Part shown: positions 1-11,400 of the stretch, piece by piece
How positions within the stretch are numbered: position 1 is the stretch's first letter
Layout of the letters: each line of letters opens with the position of its first letter
Assembly (NCBI RefSeq): GCF_932526225.1
Contig: NC_064034.1
Span: forward strand, 4,326,001 to 4,390,000
DNA length: 64,000 bases
Source: Nematostella vectensis
Lineage: Eukaryota > Cnidaria > Anthozoa > Actiniaria > Edwardsiidae
Direction: 5' to 3'
Made by a program: the position numbers and the translations under genes
The notes under the pieces: generated by a model
Database searches by the model: none
What the model was told of the DNA's origin: nothing
Seen by the model: the letters and a program-made list of their open reading frames with translations, nothing else

Positions 1-328
1 GATCCGTTGTTTTCTCAAAACCGAACGATCATGGTGAATGATTTTTTATGGTAACAAGTTAAAAAAACATCTGTTATTCTCAATGCAGTACGTGTTTAGA
101 TCTGAAATAGAAATATCACTTGAAAAAAAAGTTTAGTATCGCATGTTTTTAACTGTGAGCGCGAGAGACTGTGGTTAGTGAGGAGGATAAGAAAAAACGA
201 GACAGAAAGGCCCACAGTATAGCGGTCTCACCGCGCACTGTGAAACAGAGGTTACGACAACGTCAGAAGAGGGCAGACCCCTTGAGTTGGCGCTGACCGC
301 AGAATCCAGGGCTGGTGAACCAACCAAC
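1..328 (+). other. 5' region of the supervillin gene
   Basis: No separate gene is seen. The supervillin frame is open from 191 (after TAA at 188-190) to the first ATG at 329. Possible acceptor AGs (for example near 221) mean part of this may be coding sequence of an internal exon rather than 5' UTR. No promoter could be identified. Confidence 0.4.
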
Positions 329-2443
329 ATGGCCGAACAACCATCTACGGCTGCTGTGGCCGAGACCATAGCACCAGGTTCACAACAAACGGACACGGCT
401 CACGAGGGTAAACAAGATGAGCCGCACAAAACGCCAAGCAAGCCCCAGAAAGGGGACAAGCCTGTACCAGTCATCACAGACATCGAGAAGAGAGCCATAC
501 GCGAGCGAAGGCCCAGTGATCCAATAGTCGTGCCGGACGAGCATGGAACGCCGATTTATGGCAAGGAAAGTTCTCAAAAAGCCCGAGAGGAAGAGAGAAA
601 GAAAGCGGGATATGGGAAGTACGCTAGCGGGCTACGTAGGGGTGATGCTCACTCGGAGATCCAGAAAAGAAAGGAAAAATATGCGGCGGCTTTAGAGGGA
701 GTGAAGTTTGATCAAGACGAGTTGGATGCGATTGACGTGGGTGACAATCTAGGTGAACCCGATATTAAATTTACAGCGCCTGTTAATAGAATCAAACAGC
801 AGTATCTCTCCTCTGCGAGTGAGGAAGGTAAAGTTGTTCTACCCACAGAGGAGAGACCTACACCGCACTCTCTGCAGCCCCAATGGCCGCCCCCAAGAGA
901 CGAGGCTGGGGGTGAACTCAAGCCTCAAGTGGTCGTATTTGAGGGAAAGGAAGAAGTCCCTCGTCGCGATGGAGTTGACGCCGGTCACGTAGAACCTGTA
1001 AACAAGCTGAAATCGCATTGGGCCAACCTCCCCGAAAAGTACAGGGATAAACCGATTGGAGTCAATAAGCCGCATGTAAATATCGTCGGAGATAAAAAAT
1101 GGATCACGCATTTCAAACCCACCATTGACGAAGGCGAGGCACCACAGGAACCCCAATGGCTGGCCAACCTCCGACATCGGCGCTGGATGTCGACTGTGAA
1201 AGCGCGCTTCCCAGAAGACGAGCAAGAGCGAATTGCATTCGAACAGCGCTCGACAACGCCGCGTAAATTAAAGAAGCAGAATCCTTATAGTGTAATGCGC
1301 TCCAAATCCGATCTCGGCGCGGATAGTGATTTTGAGTTTGCGATGCGTAGGCAGCGAAAGCGCGCCGATAGTATTGAAGAAGGCGGGCAATATATTACCA
1401 AGTCTTCATCTAGTTTTATGAAATCCGCGTCTTCGTTCCGCAGCGAGGCCGATAGTACCGACGCCGGAGGTTTGAATAAGGTTCCGGTGCTAGGGCCGAT
1501 CAAAGAGTACCTTAAGAACTTATCCCTGGAGCGAGCCCGTAGCACTATGCTCAAGTGGGCTTTTTCAGCAGATGTAGTCGACGAGCCTTCCAGATTCGAA
1601 TTACCCAAACCCATTGATCTCCTGATCATGGATGAGATGGAGAGGGAGCAGGAGTGGAAGTACGAGCAGGCACGGCAACGCTTTCTAGCGTCAAGCTCGG
1701 CGGTATCCGCTCTCTCTGGGGTGTCTGCCGGGCCTGATGACATGTCTATTCAATCCTCTTCACAGGTATCTTTTGCACTTGACCAAGAAGACGCCCCTGA
1801 TGGACAGCACAAGCCACCGGTCGAAGAGACCCTCGGGTTTATCCCCAAACTCTCAGAAATCCAGGAGAGACTGAAGGACGAAGTGACCAAGAAGCCGGTG
1901 CCCAAGACCGCCGCCATCGAGGAGGAAGCTTCGATCATTCCAAAGTTCGAGGAGGTCAAGGACAAGTACCTAACACCGCGGGAGCAGCCTCCACCGGATG
2001 CGTCCAAGAAACCCCTGTTCGAAACGGAGGGCATTGATGCATTCGAGCACATAGATAAAATCAAGGAACAATTTCCCAAGCCCGAGGAGCCAAAAGAACT
2101 AACGATGCCAATGGCGACCGTGAAGGACGCTAAAGACTTCAAGAGGATGATGGAGGACAGGAAGAAGCAGACAGACGAGACTGCAGTGGAGTCTCCCGAC
2201 GTAAAGACAGCATCTGAGGCAGATCAGCCTGTTGAGCCCAAGCAACCGGCGGACAAGTCTGCCAAAGAGGAACCCAAAGATGCGAAAGCGGAAGATTCAA
2301 AAGAATCCCTGAAATCCAAGCCATTCCAGCTGTCAAAGGCCGGACAACCAAAGGCTACTCAAGCCAAGCAAGCTAAAGACCAGCAGAAATCACTTTCATT
2401 CGGCGACACCAAGGCCGTGGACACGGGGTCCAGTTCAAAGTAA
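329..2443 (+). CDS. SVIL: Supervillin N-terminal exon; could also end here as a 704-residue short isoform
   Basis: This is one uninterrupted ORF of 704 codons, highly charged and rich in Pro, Lys, Glu and Ser, with no signal peptide or membrane segment, so it is predicted to be mostly disordered and cytoplasmic. It has seven copies of a short hydrophobic-Lys-x-x-aromatic motif: RIKQQYL (about residue 155), KLKSHWA (226), TVKARFP (289), PIKEYLK (390), EIQERLK (510), EVKDKYL (542) and KIKEQFP (577). Several follow a Pro three or four residues earlier. Such spacing suggests repeated helical binding motifs, perhaps for actin, myosin or tubulin; that function is inference. The ORF ends at TAA 2441-2443, which lies inside a strong donor (GTAAGA at 2440). 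Splicing there gives the long protein; failure to splice gives a short one using the AATAAA 20 bp on. A separate upstream gene is the alternative, but exon 5704-5818 makes one gene more likely. Confidence 0.8.
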   Translation: MAEQPSTAAVAETIAPGSQQTDTAHEGKQDEPHKTPSKPQKGDKPVPVITDIEKRAIRERRPSDPIVVPDEHGTPIYGKESSQKAREEERKKAGYGKYASGLRRGDAHSEIQKRKEKYAAALEGVKFDQDELDAIDVGDNLGEPDIKFTAPVNRIKQQYLSSASEEGKVVLPTEERPTPHSLQPQWPPPRDEAGGELKPQVVVFEGKEEVPRRDGVDAGHVEPVNKLKSHWANLPEKYRDKPIGVNKPHVNIVGDKKWITHFKPTIDEGEAPQEPQWLANLRHRRWMSTVKARFPEDEQERIAFEQRSTTPRKLKKQNPYSVMRSKSDLGADSDFEFAMRRQRKRADSIEEGGQYITKSSSSFMKSASSFRSEADSTDAGGLNKVPVLGPIKEYLKNLSLERARSTMLKWAFSADVVDEPSRFELPKPIDLLIMDEMEREQEWKYEQARQRFLASSSAVSALSGVSAGPDDMSIQSSSQVSFALDQEDAPDGQHKPPVEETLGFIPKLSEIQERLKDEVTKKPVPKTAAIEEEASIIPKFEEVKDKYLTPREQPPPDASKKPLFETEGIDAFEHIDKIKEQFPKPEEPKELTMPMATVKDAKDFKRMMEDRKKQTDETAVESPDVKTASEADQPVEPKQPADKSAKEEPKDAKAEDSKESLKSKPFQLSKAGQPKATQAKQAKDQQKSLSFGDTKAVDTGSSSK

Positions 2444-5400
2444 GATTGATGAGACTTTTTATAAATAAAATTATTGATTTATTTTGAGATTTGTTGACTT
2501 TTGAACCAAAGTGATTTCAAGACTGAAGAGTTATTTTGTGAATTCAATGTAAAACGCCCGTGAAATACAAAAAGGAGTACAGCTCTTCATAGCCATTTGC
2601 TACATATATGAGGAAAATGACTCTAGAACTGCCATGAATTGGGAATGAACCACGCGCGATACTATTCAGCCAGCCATGTCCCAAGCTATATCTTAACCAA
2701 AAGGATGGAGCTCTCCAAAGCCCTACGGCTACTCGCTTAAACTACTCCAGAGGGTGGAACGTTAAATGCGGATTATTTGAGGTTCATTTATCTAAATATT
2801 TTGACAAACTGATGATTTTTCACCAAGATCATTGCTACAGTGGTTGTTACCTAGGTTACCGTTTTCGCATGGAATGGACAGAATAACACAACAAACGAAC
2901 TGACAATACGACAGCACACGAGAAACTTAATAAATTATTTTTAAAATGCCATTTATCTTGTGTATTTTTATGTACCGTATTGATTAGCTCCCCTAGGTAG
3001 GTTCAGCTAGTAGATAATCACTCTTGGCCTAGCGATACGATAGAAATAGAGAAATAGGTACCACAATAAGACTGCCATGATTGAGGGAGCATCAAATACC
3101 TCTTATTTTCTTGTAGAAGTATATTAGTTTTCTCATCCCTCCACCCTCCCTTCTCCAACGGCAGACTCATATGGAGAAATGAATGCTTTCTAATTGGTTT
3201 GCTTTTGGAAGATCCCTCTATTGTGAATGAGATCATTATCGAGCGATGATCCCGAGATGCTAACACTCGCAGCATATGCCATGCTGCTCTCGATTCTGAG
3301 ATGTTTTCGATAGAATATCCTTGTCTTGTCCATTATTTCTAACGTAGCCACGTCCGGTTGACCATAAGATAACTGAAAGCTTGTCAGTGCAACTGCCGAC
3401 ATTATAAAGGGCTAAATATTGCGTGGCACACGGGTACAAAGTGACGTTTTGCCAAAAAAAATGCTGGCGCTATTAACACGAGGCTTTACGCAGCCCTTGG
3501 CAGTATTTCACGTTCGCTTTTTACCCTAGAGTGCGTATAATTGCCCATCTAGTCATTGTTCATGACTAACCGAATCAATAAGACTAAAAGGCTGGCTCTT
3601 AGAATCTTATAAGAATCACACAAAAACTGTGCTAGCGCAACAAATGAGCTATTACGTTTCGTTGCGCAATTACGTTATCTCGCGGTTGCGTTCTATGAGA
3701 TTCTTGTGTTACGCTTGCGTTATGCTTGCGTCACGCTTGTGTCCTGAAGAGAAACAACCGTGTGTTTTGGTACTTCTTTGTACAAAATGAAATTTACTTC
3801 GTCAATCAGTGACGTCCTTCCTCGGTGCGGTGGTCGAAATCTGATACTAGAATTAAGTCAAGTGGCGCTGAGTGGGCGCTAGGGCGAATTTTGCTCAACT
3901 CACGAACTCGCATATTACACAGATTAGGGATCAATTATTTGCTAGCTGAAGGGCTGGTAATGATATGTGAAAAATATATATTCAAGCAGGTCAAAATTTC
4001 ATAGGAAAAAACGGAACAAGAAAACCAAGAAATATCGCTAAAATATCGAGCAACCCAGCTGGTCGCGAAAAATGCTATATCACCACGCTGATGGATATTA
4101 AATGGTCGGTCTCCTGACCCCCCTCTTAAAGTGCTCAGTTTAAGCGCAGCTAATCTGTATAACACCCAGTGAATAAGGTATTATTACCCCTTTTGTTCTT
4201 TGAAATCGGTAGTTTTGTGGGGTTTATGGAAGATTTTTTTGTTCGTGAGGAAAGTGTGCGTTTTGATCACCGGCCGCACGAAACGAGGCGCTGTTAAAAA
4301 AGCCCATGGAGGTGTGACGGGAAGGGGGCCTAGGAAGTCACTATCGTACTTAACACCCCAAGCCTTACATGACAGGGACATCGTACTTTCTTTGTTCAAG
4401 ACACGCTGTGACGTGATGTATGCTCCTATTGGAGGACAGGCGCATTGTAATAATATTAATTTGTTACAGCCGAACACATTGTTTTATGCCAGCATTCAGC
4501 ACAGACTTCCTAATCCTTGCCTCGTTTTGGGATAGTGCGTAGTCAATCAAACGAAGGGTGATTTTATTGTTTTGACTACGCGACATCTCCGAGCGAAACA
4601 AGTATTTTGGATAACGTGTGCGGTCGCGCCAAAACATAATTTGACCGTAACACCTTTTGACTAAGGGCAGGAAAGCGTTGCGTGACTAAGCCAAAACCGA
4701 GCAACGAGTTAGCAATGAGCGTGACTTGAACGTCCATAATGAATGTATATACAGCGCGAATAAACAGGGGGAATAAGCAGCGCCTCAAAACGGGATATAA
4801 AATTTGTAATTAATTGCAAAATGGTTCCCTGTCGTGTTCCCCAATCACATAGGTCACACACGTGACCTTAACCAATCTGCAGGCCCCGTAGTACGCACGG
4901 TTTACTTTAAGACAGAAAATGTTGGCAAACGGTTTTGGTAATTTTGGTGCTGTTTGTACGGGGCTTAAGGCCTGTTGTTGAATACAGAAAGGCTTCTAGC
5001 AATAGCAACCATGTTTCTTTATTCTTAGACTGCTTGGGTGGACCCTTGTTTTGGGCGCGTCCATAATGACAAGGTATCCGTTTAATTACGGTTGTATATA
5101 GATACAAATAAATAAATTTGGGGAGCTAATACCCCCCCCCCCCCCTTCCAGCTAGGATGCTGAATTACGAGAGCGCAAATACAACGTAGTCGAGTCGAAG
5201 ACATACGAAGGCGCCAAATCAGAGAAAGGAAGCAGTCTATTCGATTTCTTCGAGTCCACCACAGGGAACCCGAATAGTTACCGAATCATATTCGAATAAA
5301 CTTTTAAAGAGGCTCCACCAGCAAACGCTGGGCGTGGCATGTCGGCCAACAGAAGCTAGCAGGCTAGCGGCACCCTTTAAAATACTTATATCCAAGTGAG

Positions 5401-8400
5401 GCAATAATCTCAACATTAATGACTGAGTAGCAGGAAACCTGTATAGAAAAATTGGTAGAACCCCAAGGAGGGTTCGTTGTCGTGGAATAGCATAATTTTA
5501 GTGACAGTATAGCAATCTTGACGACTTGACATTTGACGGATAAAACTTGAACTTTGACCACTTGTAGCAATGATTTTGTTGCATTGAGGTTGGGACATGG
5601 CATTCAATCATACATATATCCTAAACCAATGTAGGCCCTCTGATTGTGGAATTGTCTGACACTTCCCAGCTAGGCACCTTACTTCTGACACGTGTTTTTG
5701 CAGCCTCAAATCGTTCGCGGATCATCGGCGTAAGCTACGTCCTGCACGTAAACACGCGCCTACCAGTAATCCTCTAAAGGCGCGGCAGAACAGAGAGGAC
5801 CTTCGCACAGAGACGGATGTAAGTAAACCAACAGGTTCTAGGGGGGCTACAATGAGACAGTAAGACCAGGTATGCAAGACTAAAACCGTCTGTCGTCCCA
5901 GATTTTATTTGAAAACCCGTACATCCTTTTCTACTGATACAGGTATCGTCTTTAGAGCCCACAAATGTAATAAACCCATAAATGTAATAACAATTTACCC
6001 ACAAATGTAATAAACCCATAAATGTAATAAACCCATAAATGTAAAAACACTCATAAATGTAATATCACTCATAAATGTAATAAACCCATAAATGTAATAA
6101 ACCCATAAATGTAATAACAAGTTACCCACAAATGTAATAAACCCATAAATGTAATAACACTCATAAATGTTATATCACTCATAAATGTAATAAACCCATA
6201 AATGTAATAAACCCATAAATGTAATAACAAGTTACCCATAAATGTAATAACAAGTTACCCACAAATGTAATAAACCCATAAATGTAATAACAAGTTACCC
6301 ACAAATGCAATAAACCCACAAATGTAATAACAAGTTACCCACAAATGTAATAACAAGTTACCCACAAATGTAATAACAAGTTACCCATAAATGTAATAAT
6401 ATAATGTAGAGATTTAGACACTGCCTAAAAGCGGAGTTTGCTTGGAATACACGGCTGTTGTCGATGGCGTCATAACAGGATCTATCAAATCTAATTTGCT
6501 GTTTATGACATCAAATTCATAGCGACAGTCGTCAATTTACTGACGTGAGCATGCTAGTGTTTATTATTTTTTTGGACTACATGAATTTACTCTTTGTCGG
6601 CTCTTCGAGAATACACATATAAAGTGAAAAAAAGGTTTATTTAGGTATGTCATGCGTTGCCGTGGTTATGTTTATCATCGTAAGCTTTAGTTACTCTTCA
6701 CTGCAAACTCATCACAATTAATATATTTAATACTCAGAGTGAACAATTAATCTACAAGGAAATAATCCCGTTTCCATATTAGCTTTTCTGTTTCGCCAGT
6801 CAGACCACTATTCTGCGCCAATCAGATTCATGCTCGCCTAGTTTTTTGGACTGGCTTTTTGTTGCGACGTGGTCTGGTTGGAAAGCCAGTTGAGTGCAGT
6901 ATGCAAGACTCTGATTGGATTAAAATTATTGCACGAAACTTTTAATGGTTGTTTTTCTTAACCATCAGCCATGGCAAATAAATATCTAGATTACGAGCTG
7001 AAGTCACTCTTTTTGTCGTCATTTAAATAGAAAATGCGTCAGGTGTTTGTGACTACTTTTTGCAAAAGGGAAAATAATGAAATTCACGGTTTTACCATGG
7101 GTATTGGAGCAGATTTGTGATTATCTGTTACATTTTTCAACTGCTCTTTTCGGATGTAGTAAGAAAATTACACTGCAATTGACTTCTCTTGAACTGAATT
7201 CAAGAGAAGCCATACTCAGTTTATGGTGAGCATTGTTGTCATTTGTGAAAACAGACCGAACACGATGGAGAAGGTTTGTTGAAAATATATTTTTGGGCTG
7301 AATCTCCTCAGAAGTAGATTGGTACAGTAGACGTCTTTAACAGCCCCTTCCCAGGTAGAGCCATAAGATTCATGTTATTACTTTTGTGGGTAGCTTGTTA
7401 TTACATTTGTGGGTAACTTGTTATTACATTTGTGGGTTTATTACATTTATGGGTTTATCACTTTTGTGGGTAACTTGTTATTACATTTGTGGGTTTATTA
7501 CATTTGTGGGTAACTTGTTATTACATTTGTGGGTTTATTACATTTATGGGTTTATCACTTTTGTGGGTAACTTGTTATTACATTTGTGGGTTTATTACAT
7601 TTGTGGGTAACTTGTTATTACATTTGTGGGTTTATTACATTTGTGGGTTTATAATATTTGTGGGTAACTTGTTATTACATTTGTGTGTTTATTACATTTG
7701 TGGGCTCTACATCGTCCACGCGTAAATGCAAAAACTATTACCGAAAACAGAGCAATTTGAAGACCCTCTCCAGAGTGGAGCAATACTATAACGATACCCT
7801 GTCGGTGCTGTGTGGACTGACGTAAACTGATGTAAACAGACGCTTGAGCAGTAGTGATTGTTCTCGTTTGCGATAATATACAATGCTGCACCTGCCTTAG
7901 ATGAACAAAAGCTCTACAAGCGATGCATTGGGTCGTGTACGCGAATTGGGCCGGGGTCAGGTTAGGGCCGAGAAATGCGGCGAGCGCAATTTTAGCTTTT
8001 TTTTTTTTTGTTAGAGTTTTTTTTTTTTGTAAGAGTATCTATTGATAGTCTACTATTTTATTGAAAAGCACGCGATTCTCAGGAGCCATTAAACTTGTTC
8101 AACCGCTCAGTGCCGTTTAGATAGGCACTCAGGTTAAAGACACTGATTTTGTATAAGGAATTTGCCTGATGTCTGATAGTTTGTCTGTATCTCTGTACAG
8201 ATCTTGATATCCAAAAGCCAGCGCAACTATGTCAAAGCGGATACCGAGGAACTCGTCCTACCGGCTACCAAGGCTGTTAAGAAGCACTCGGTCGTTAGGA
8301 GAAGTATGACATTTTTGCTTGTTGCATTGTACTTAGTTCACCTTACAATCGTCTGATGGATGTTTTTAAATTCTCTTCTTTTTTCTGATGCATTATAATG

Positions 8401-11400
8401 ACGGACTGCGAGTACGTTTGAATTGATCATATTATTTTTTAATTAGAATTGCGGTGTTGTCCATCTACCTACGTAAACAAAGCTGATCTAATAACTGTTT
8501 TATAGATACTGATCCGATCCTGGCCAGTGAAGCCATTCAAGCACTGTCCGCCAAGGAGAATCTGGCGAAAGCAAGTGCGATGCTCAGAAAGACAGCGAAA
8601 AACACGGAGGGGATCAGCACAGAAATAAAGGAATTCGGCGGCTTCCTTCCGGTCATGCTGATGCAGATCAAAGGTAACTTGCCATATCAGCACTTTATCC
8701 TGTGCAAACTGCGCCATCGTCTGCTACAAGACAAAGGAAGTATTGACGAACTTTTTCACAACAACATGCAAATAGCGCCAGTATTGCTGGACCAACAACT
8801 ACATGTTACAAGTTTTAGCGAGCAATGCTGGACCAGTAATGTTACCTGTTTAGCCAGCTATTCTGGACCAGTAATGTTACCTGTTTAGCCAGCAATTCTA
8901 GACCAGTAATGTTACCTGTTTAGCCAGCTATTCTGGACCAGTGATGTTACCTGTTTAGCGAGCAATACTGGACCAGTAATGTTACTTGTTTTAGCGAACA
9001 ATGCTGGCGCTGTTAGCAAGGGCCTTAGGAATGCAGCAACGTCATATGTGACACGATGATTTGTATCACAGGCTACAGGCACTTGCAGACTCGCCTTGTG
9101 GAGCCATCAGTCAAGTCACTCAACTCGGGTGATGCCTTCGTTTTGGTCACGCCCAAGAGCGTGTATGTGTGGATAGGGCGGTCTGCGAACATCATGAAAA
9201 AAGCAAGGGTAGGGAAACACGCCCCCTTCACATTCCTTCACATTGCACGATCTTTTTCTCGAATAAACGACAGGAAAACATATAGTTTGTCACAATGTAT
9301 AGTACAAACTTTTATGGTGAAGCATTGCTTTATACATTCGGGCGTTGGAAGTTTAACTAAACTCTGTATCCGCTACACATGAATCCGTATTCGTTGGTGG
9401 AACTGTACACAGAATGCCATACATAGAGAATTCTACATGGCCATACATAGATAATTCTACATGGCCATACATAGAGAATTCTACATGGCCATACATAGAG
9501 AATTCTACATGGAAAAGGCGCGCGTACGGTTTTTATTCACGAGTTGTGCAGTATCAAAAAACAAACGAGTGAGCGCAGCGAACGAAGGAGTTTTTTTTTG
9601 ATACACAACAACGAGTTAATAAAAACTGTACAAAGCACTTTCCATGCTGTATTTTGTTTATTATATACATACTGAGAAATTTATAATAAGCTTATTACAT
9701 AACATTTTATTAGACTTGGCTGCAGAGGCTCCGAGGTTTGTGCTGTTCGACGGTTCAGTTTAAGACATAAACTTACATTGAAATGACTCTGTCTCGCTTA
9801 TGTCACGCACGAGACTGTGATGTTAGATAGCGTTTAAACAGCATTACATCTCGCTCGGTTTTTCCCTTTGTATTCTTGTTTTCAAGACTTTCTACATAAT
9901 TCTTTACAGTGTCATTGAGAGTAGCAAATCTATTGTCTTCCATTTTGAACGCTTTTTATTCAATTTTCACAGTAAAATTTCATTCTCTCGCTCAATGGAG
10001 CTCAATAACAAAAGTGACATGCAAAGCTACCCGTCTCCCCGCGTTGGGATTGAAGCCATTCAAGTGCAGTGGAAAAATATCGTTTGTGCAATCAGAACCG
10101 CAAACGACTTTTCTTCACGGTGAAAAAAAACATTGTTGCGCCTCTGAATGGCTCAGACCAGTGAACGAACGAAAATTTACTTAATATGTTTTCAGTAAGT
10201 ATGTCTCAGTATGTATATAATAAAAATCAATGTTATATATTTTTTTCATAATCTATATTAGTTAAAACCAATCCATATTATTTTGGATAATGCCATTGTC
10301 GTCTCAGGCCGCCGAGGTGTCTACTATTGTGGTAAAACAAAGAGACCTTGGTACGAATGCCAAGAAATCGCACTACATCGAGCAAGACCAAGAAAGTGCA
10401 GCTACAGGCGTGACTTCCTTCTGGAAGCACCTTGGGGGCAGAGGCGCTATCGCAGGTATGCCTTGCAACACGTCATCGCCTTTTGTGAATATCGCCCAGC
10501 TAAAGGGGGGGGGGGGTTAACCTCCACGATCCTCTTCTCGCTAGCAACACGTCATTAACTTACCCAAGGATTTTTCAGTAGAGCAGTAGGCTCGGTTATT
10601 ATCCACGAACTCTCGCTTTGCCCACAACTTGCTCCAACAGCACCTCCCCCCAAGTGTGGGAGTGAACGTAAGAGCAACATAACGACGGTCTGGAATATAG
10701 CCTACATCAGGGACAGGCTTTGTAGATTATGTTTAATAGATAAGCGCAATAAGCATCATGTAGGTTTTAATGTGTGGGGCACTGATTGCATGTGAGGTGT
10801 GGGGCACTGATAGATTCAGTCCATAAGCCCACCTGTTTTTTTTCTTGTCCAGACGCCAAGGATTTTCCAAGTGATGAAGAGTACGAGAAAGGCGTCCACG
10901 CGACCAATATCGTGTACCGCGTGGACTACACGCACGATCCGCCCGAGCTCAAGCGGCGAGACGACCTGTCTTGGCGGGTGCTCAGTGAGAAGTTCATGGA
11001 CCCCGACCATGTAAGCGGCCTGTTATGGATAGTGGAGATGGGGCCGTAGGGGCAGAGGAGCTGGCCTGATAGTGGAAGGGGGGAGTGAGGGGTTAAACAA
11101 TTCAGGGACGAAGTTATGGGAGATACTTCGAGGTCAGACATTTTTTAACTTCTAAAGCGCTCTTAAAGAAGGCCAATCACGCCACCATATCCATTTCCAT
11201 CGCCTAATTAAAGCGAAAAACCAAGATATTTTCAATAAAATATCGTCAATAACAAATGAAGTCTGATACGATTTTGAAGTTTCCATGCGAACTAACCGTT
11301 GTTTTTCTTTGATAAACAATAAGGGGAGGATAATTGACATCAATTGGCAAAACTATATTGAGAATATTATCATTTCCGCCGAATTCTTCCGTAACCTTAA

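Noticed and set aside
287-331. Start of the first ORF at TTG 287
   Set aside because: Position 287 is TTG; the first ATG in frame is at 329 with a better context. The frame is open upstream to 191, so an upstream exon is the only other option.
5774-7725. Repetitive ORFs (GFITFVG-type peptides) at 5774-6019 and 7386-7725
   Set aside because: They are translations of the terminal minisatellites of the transposon at 5955-7707.
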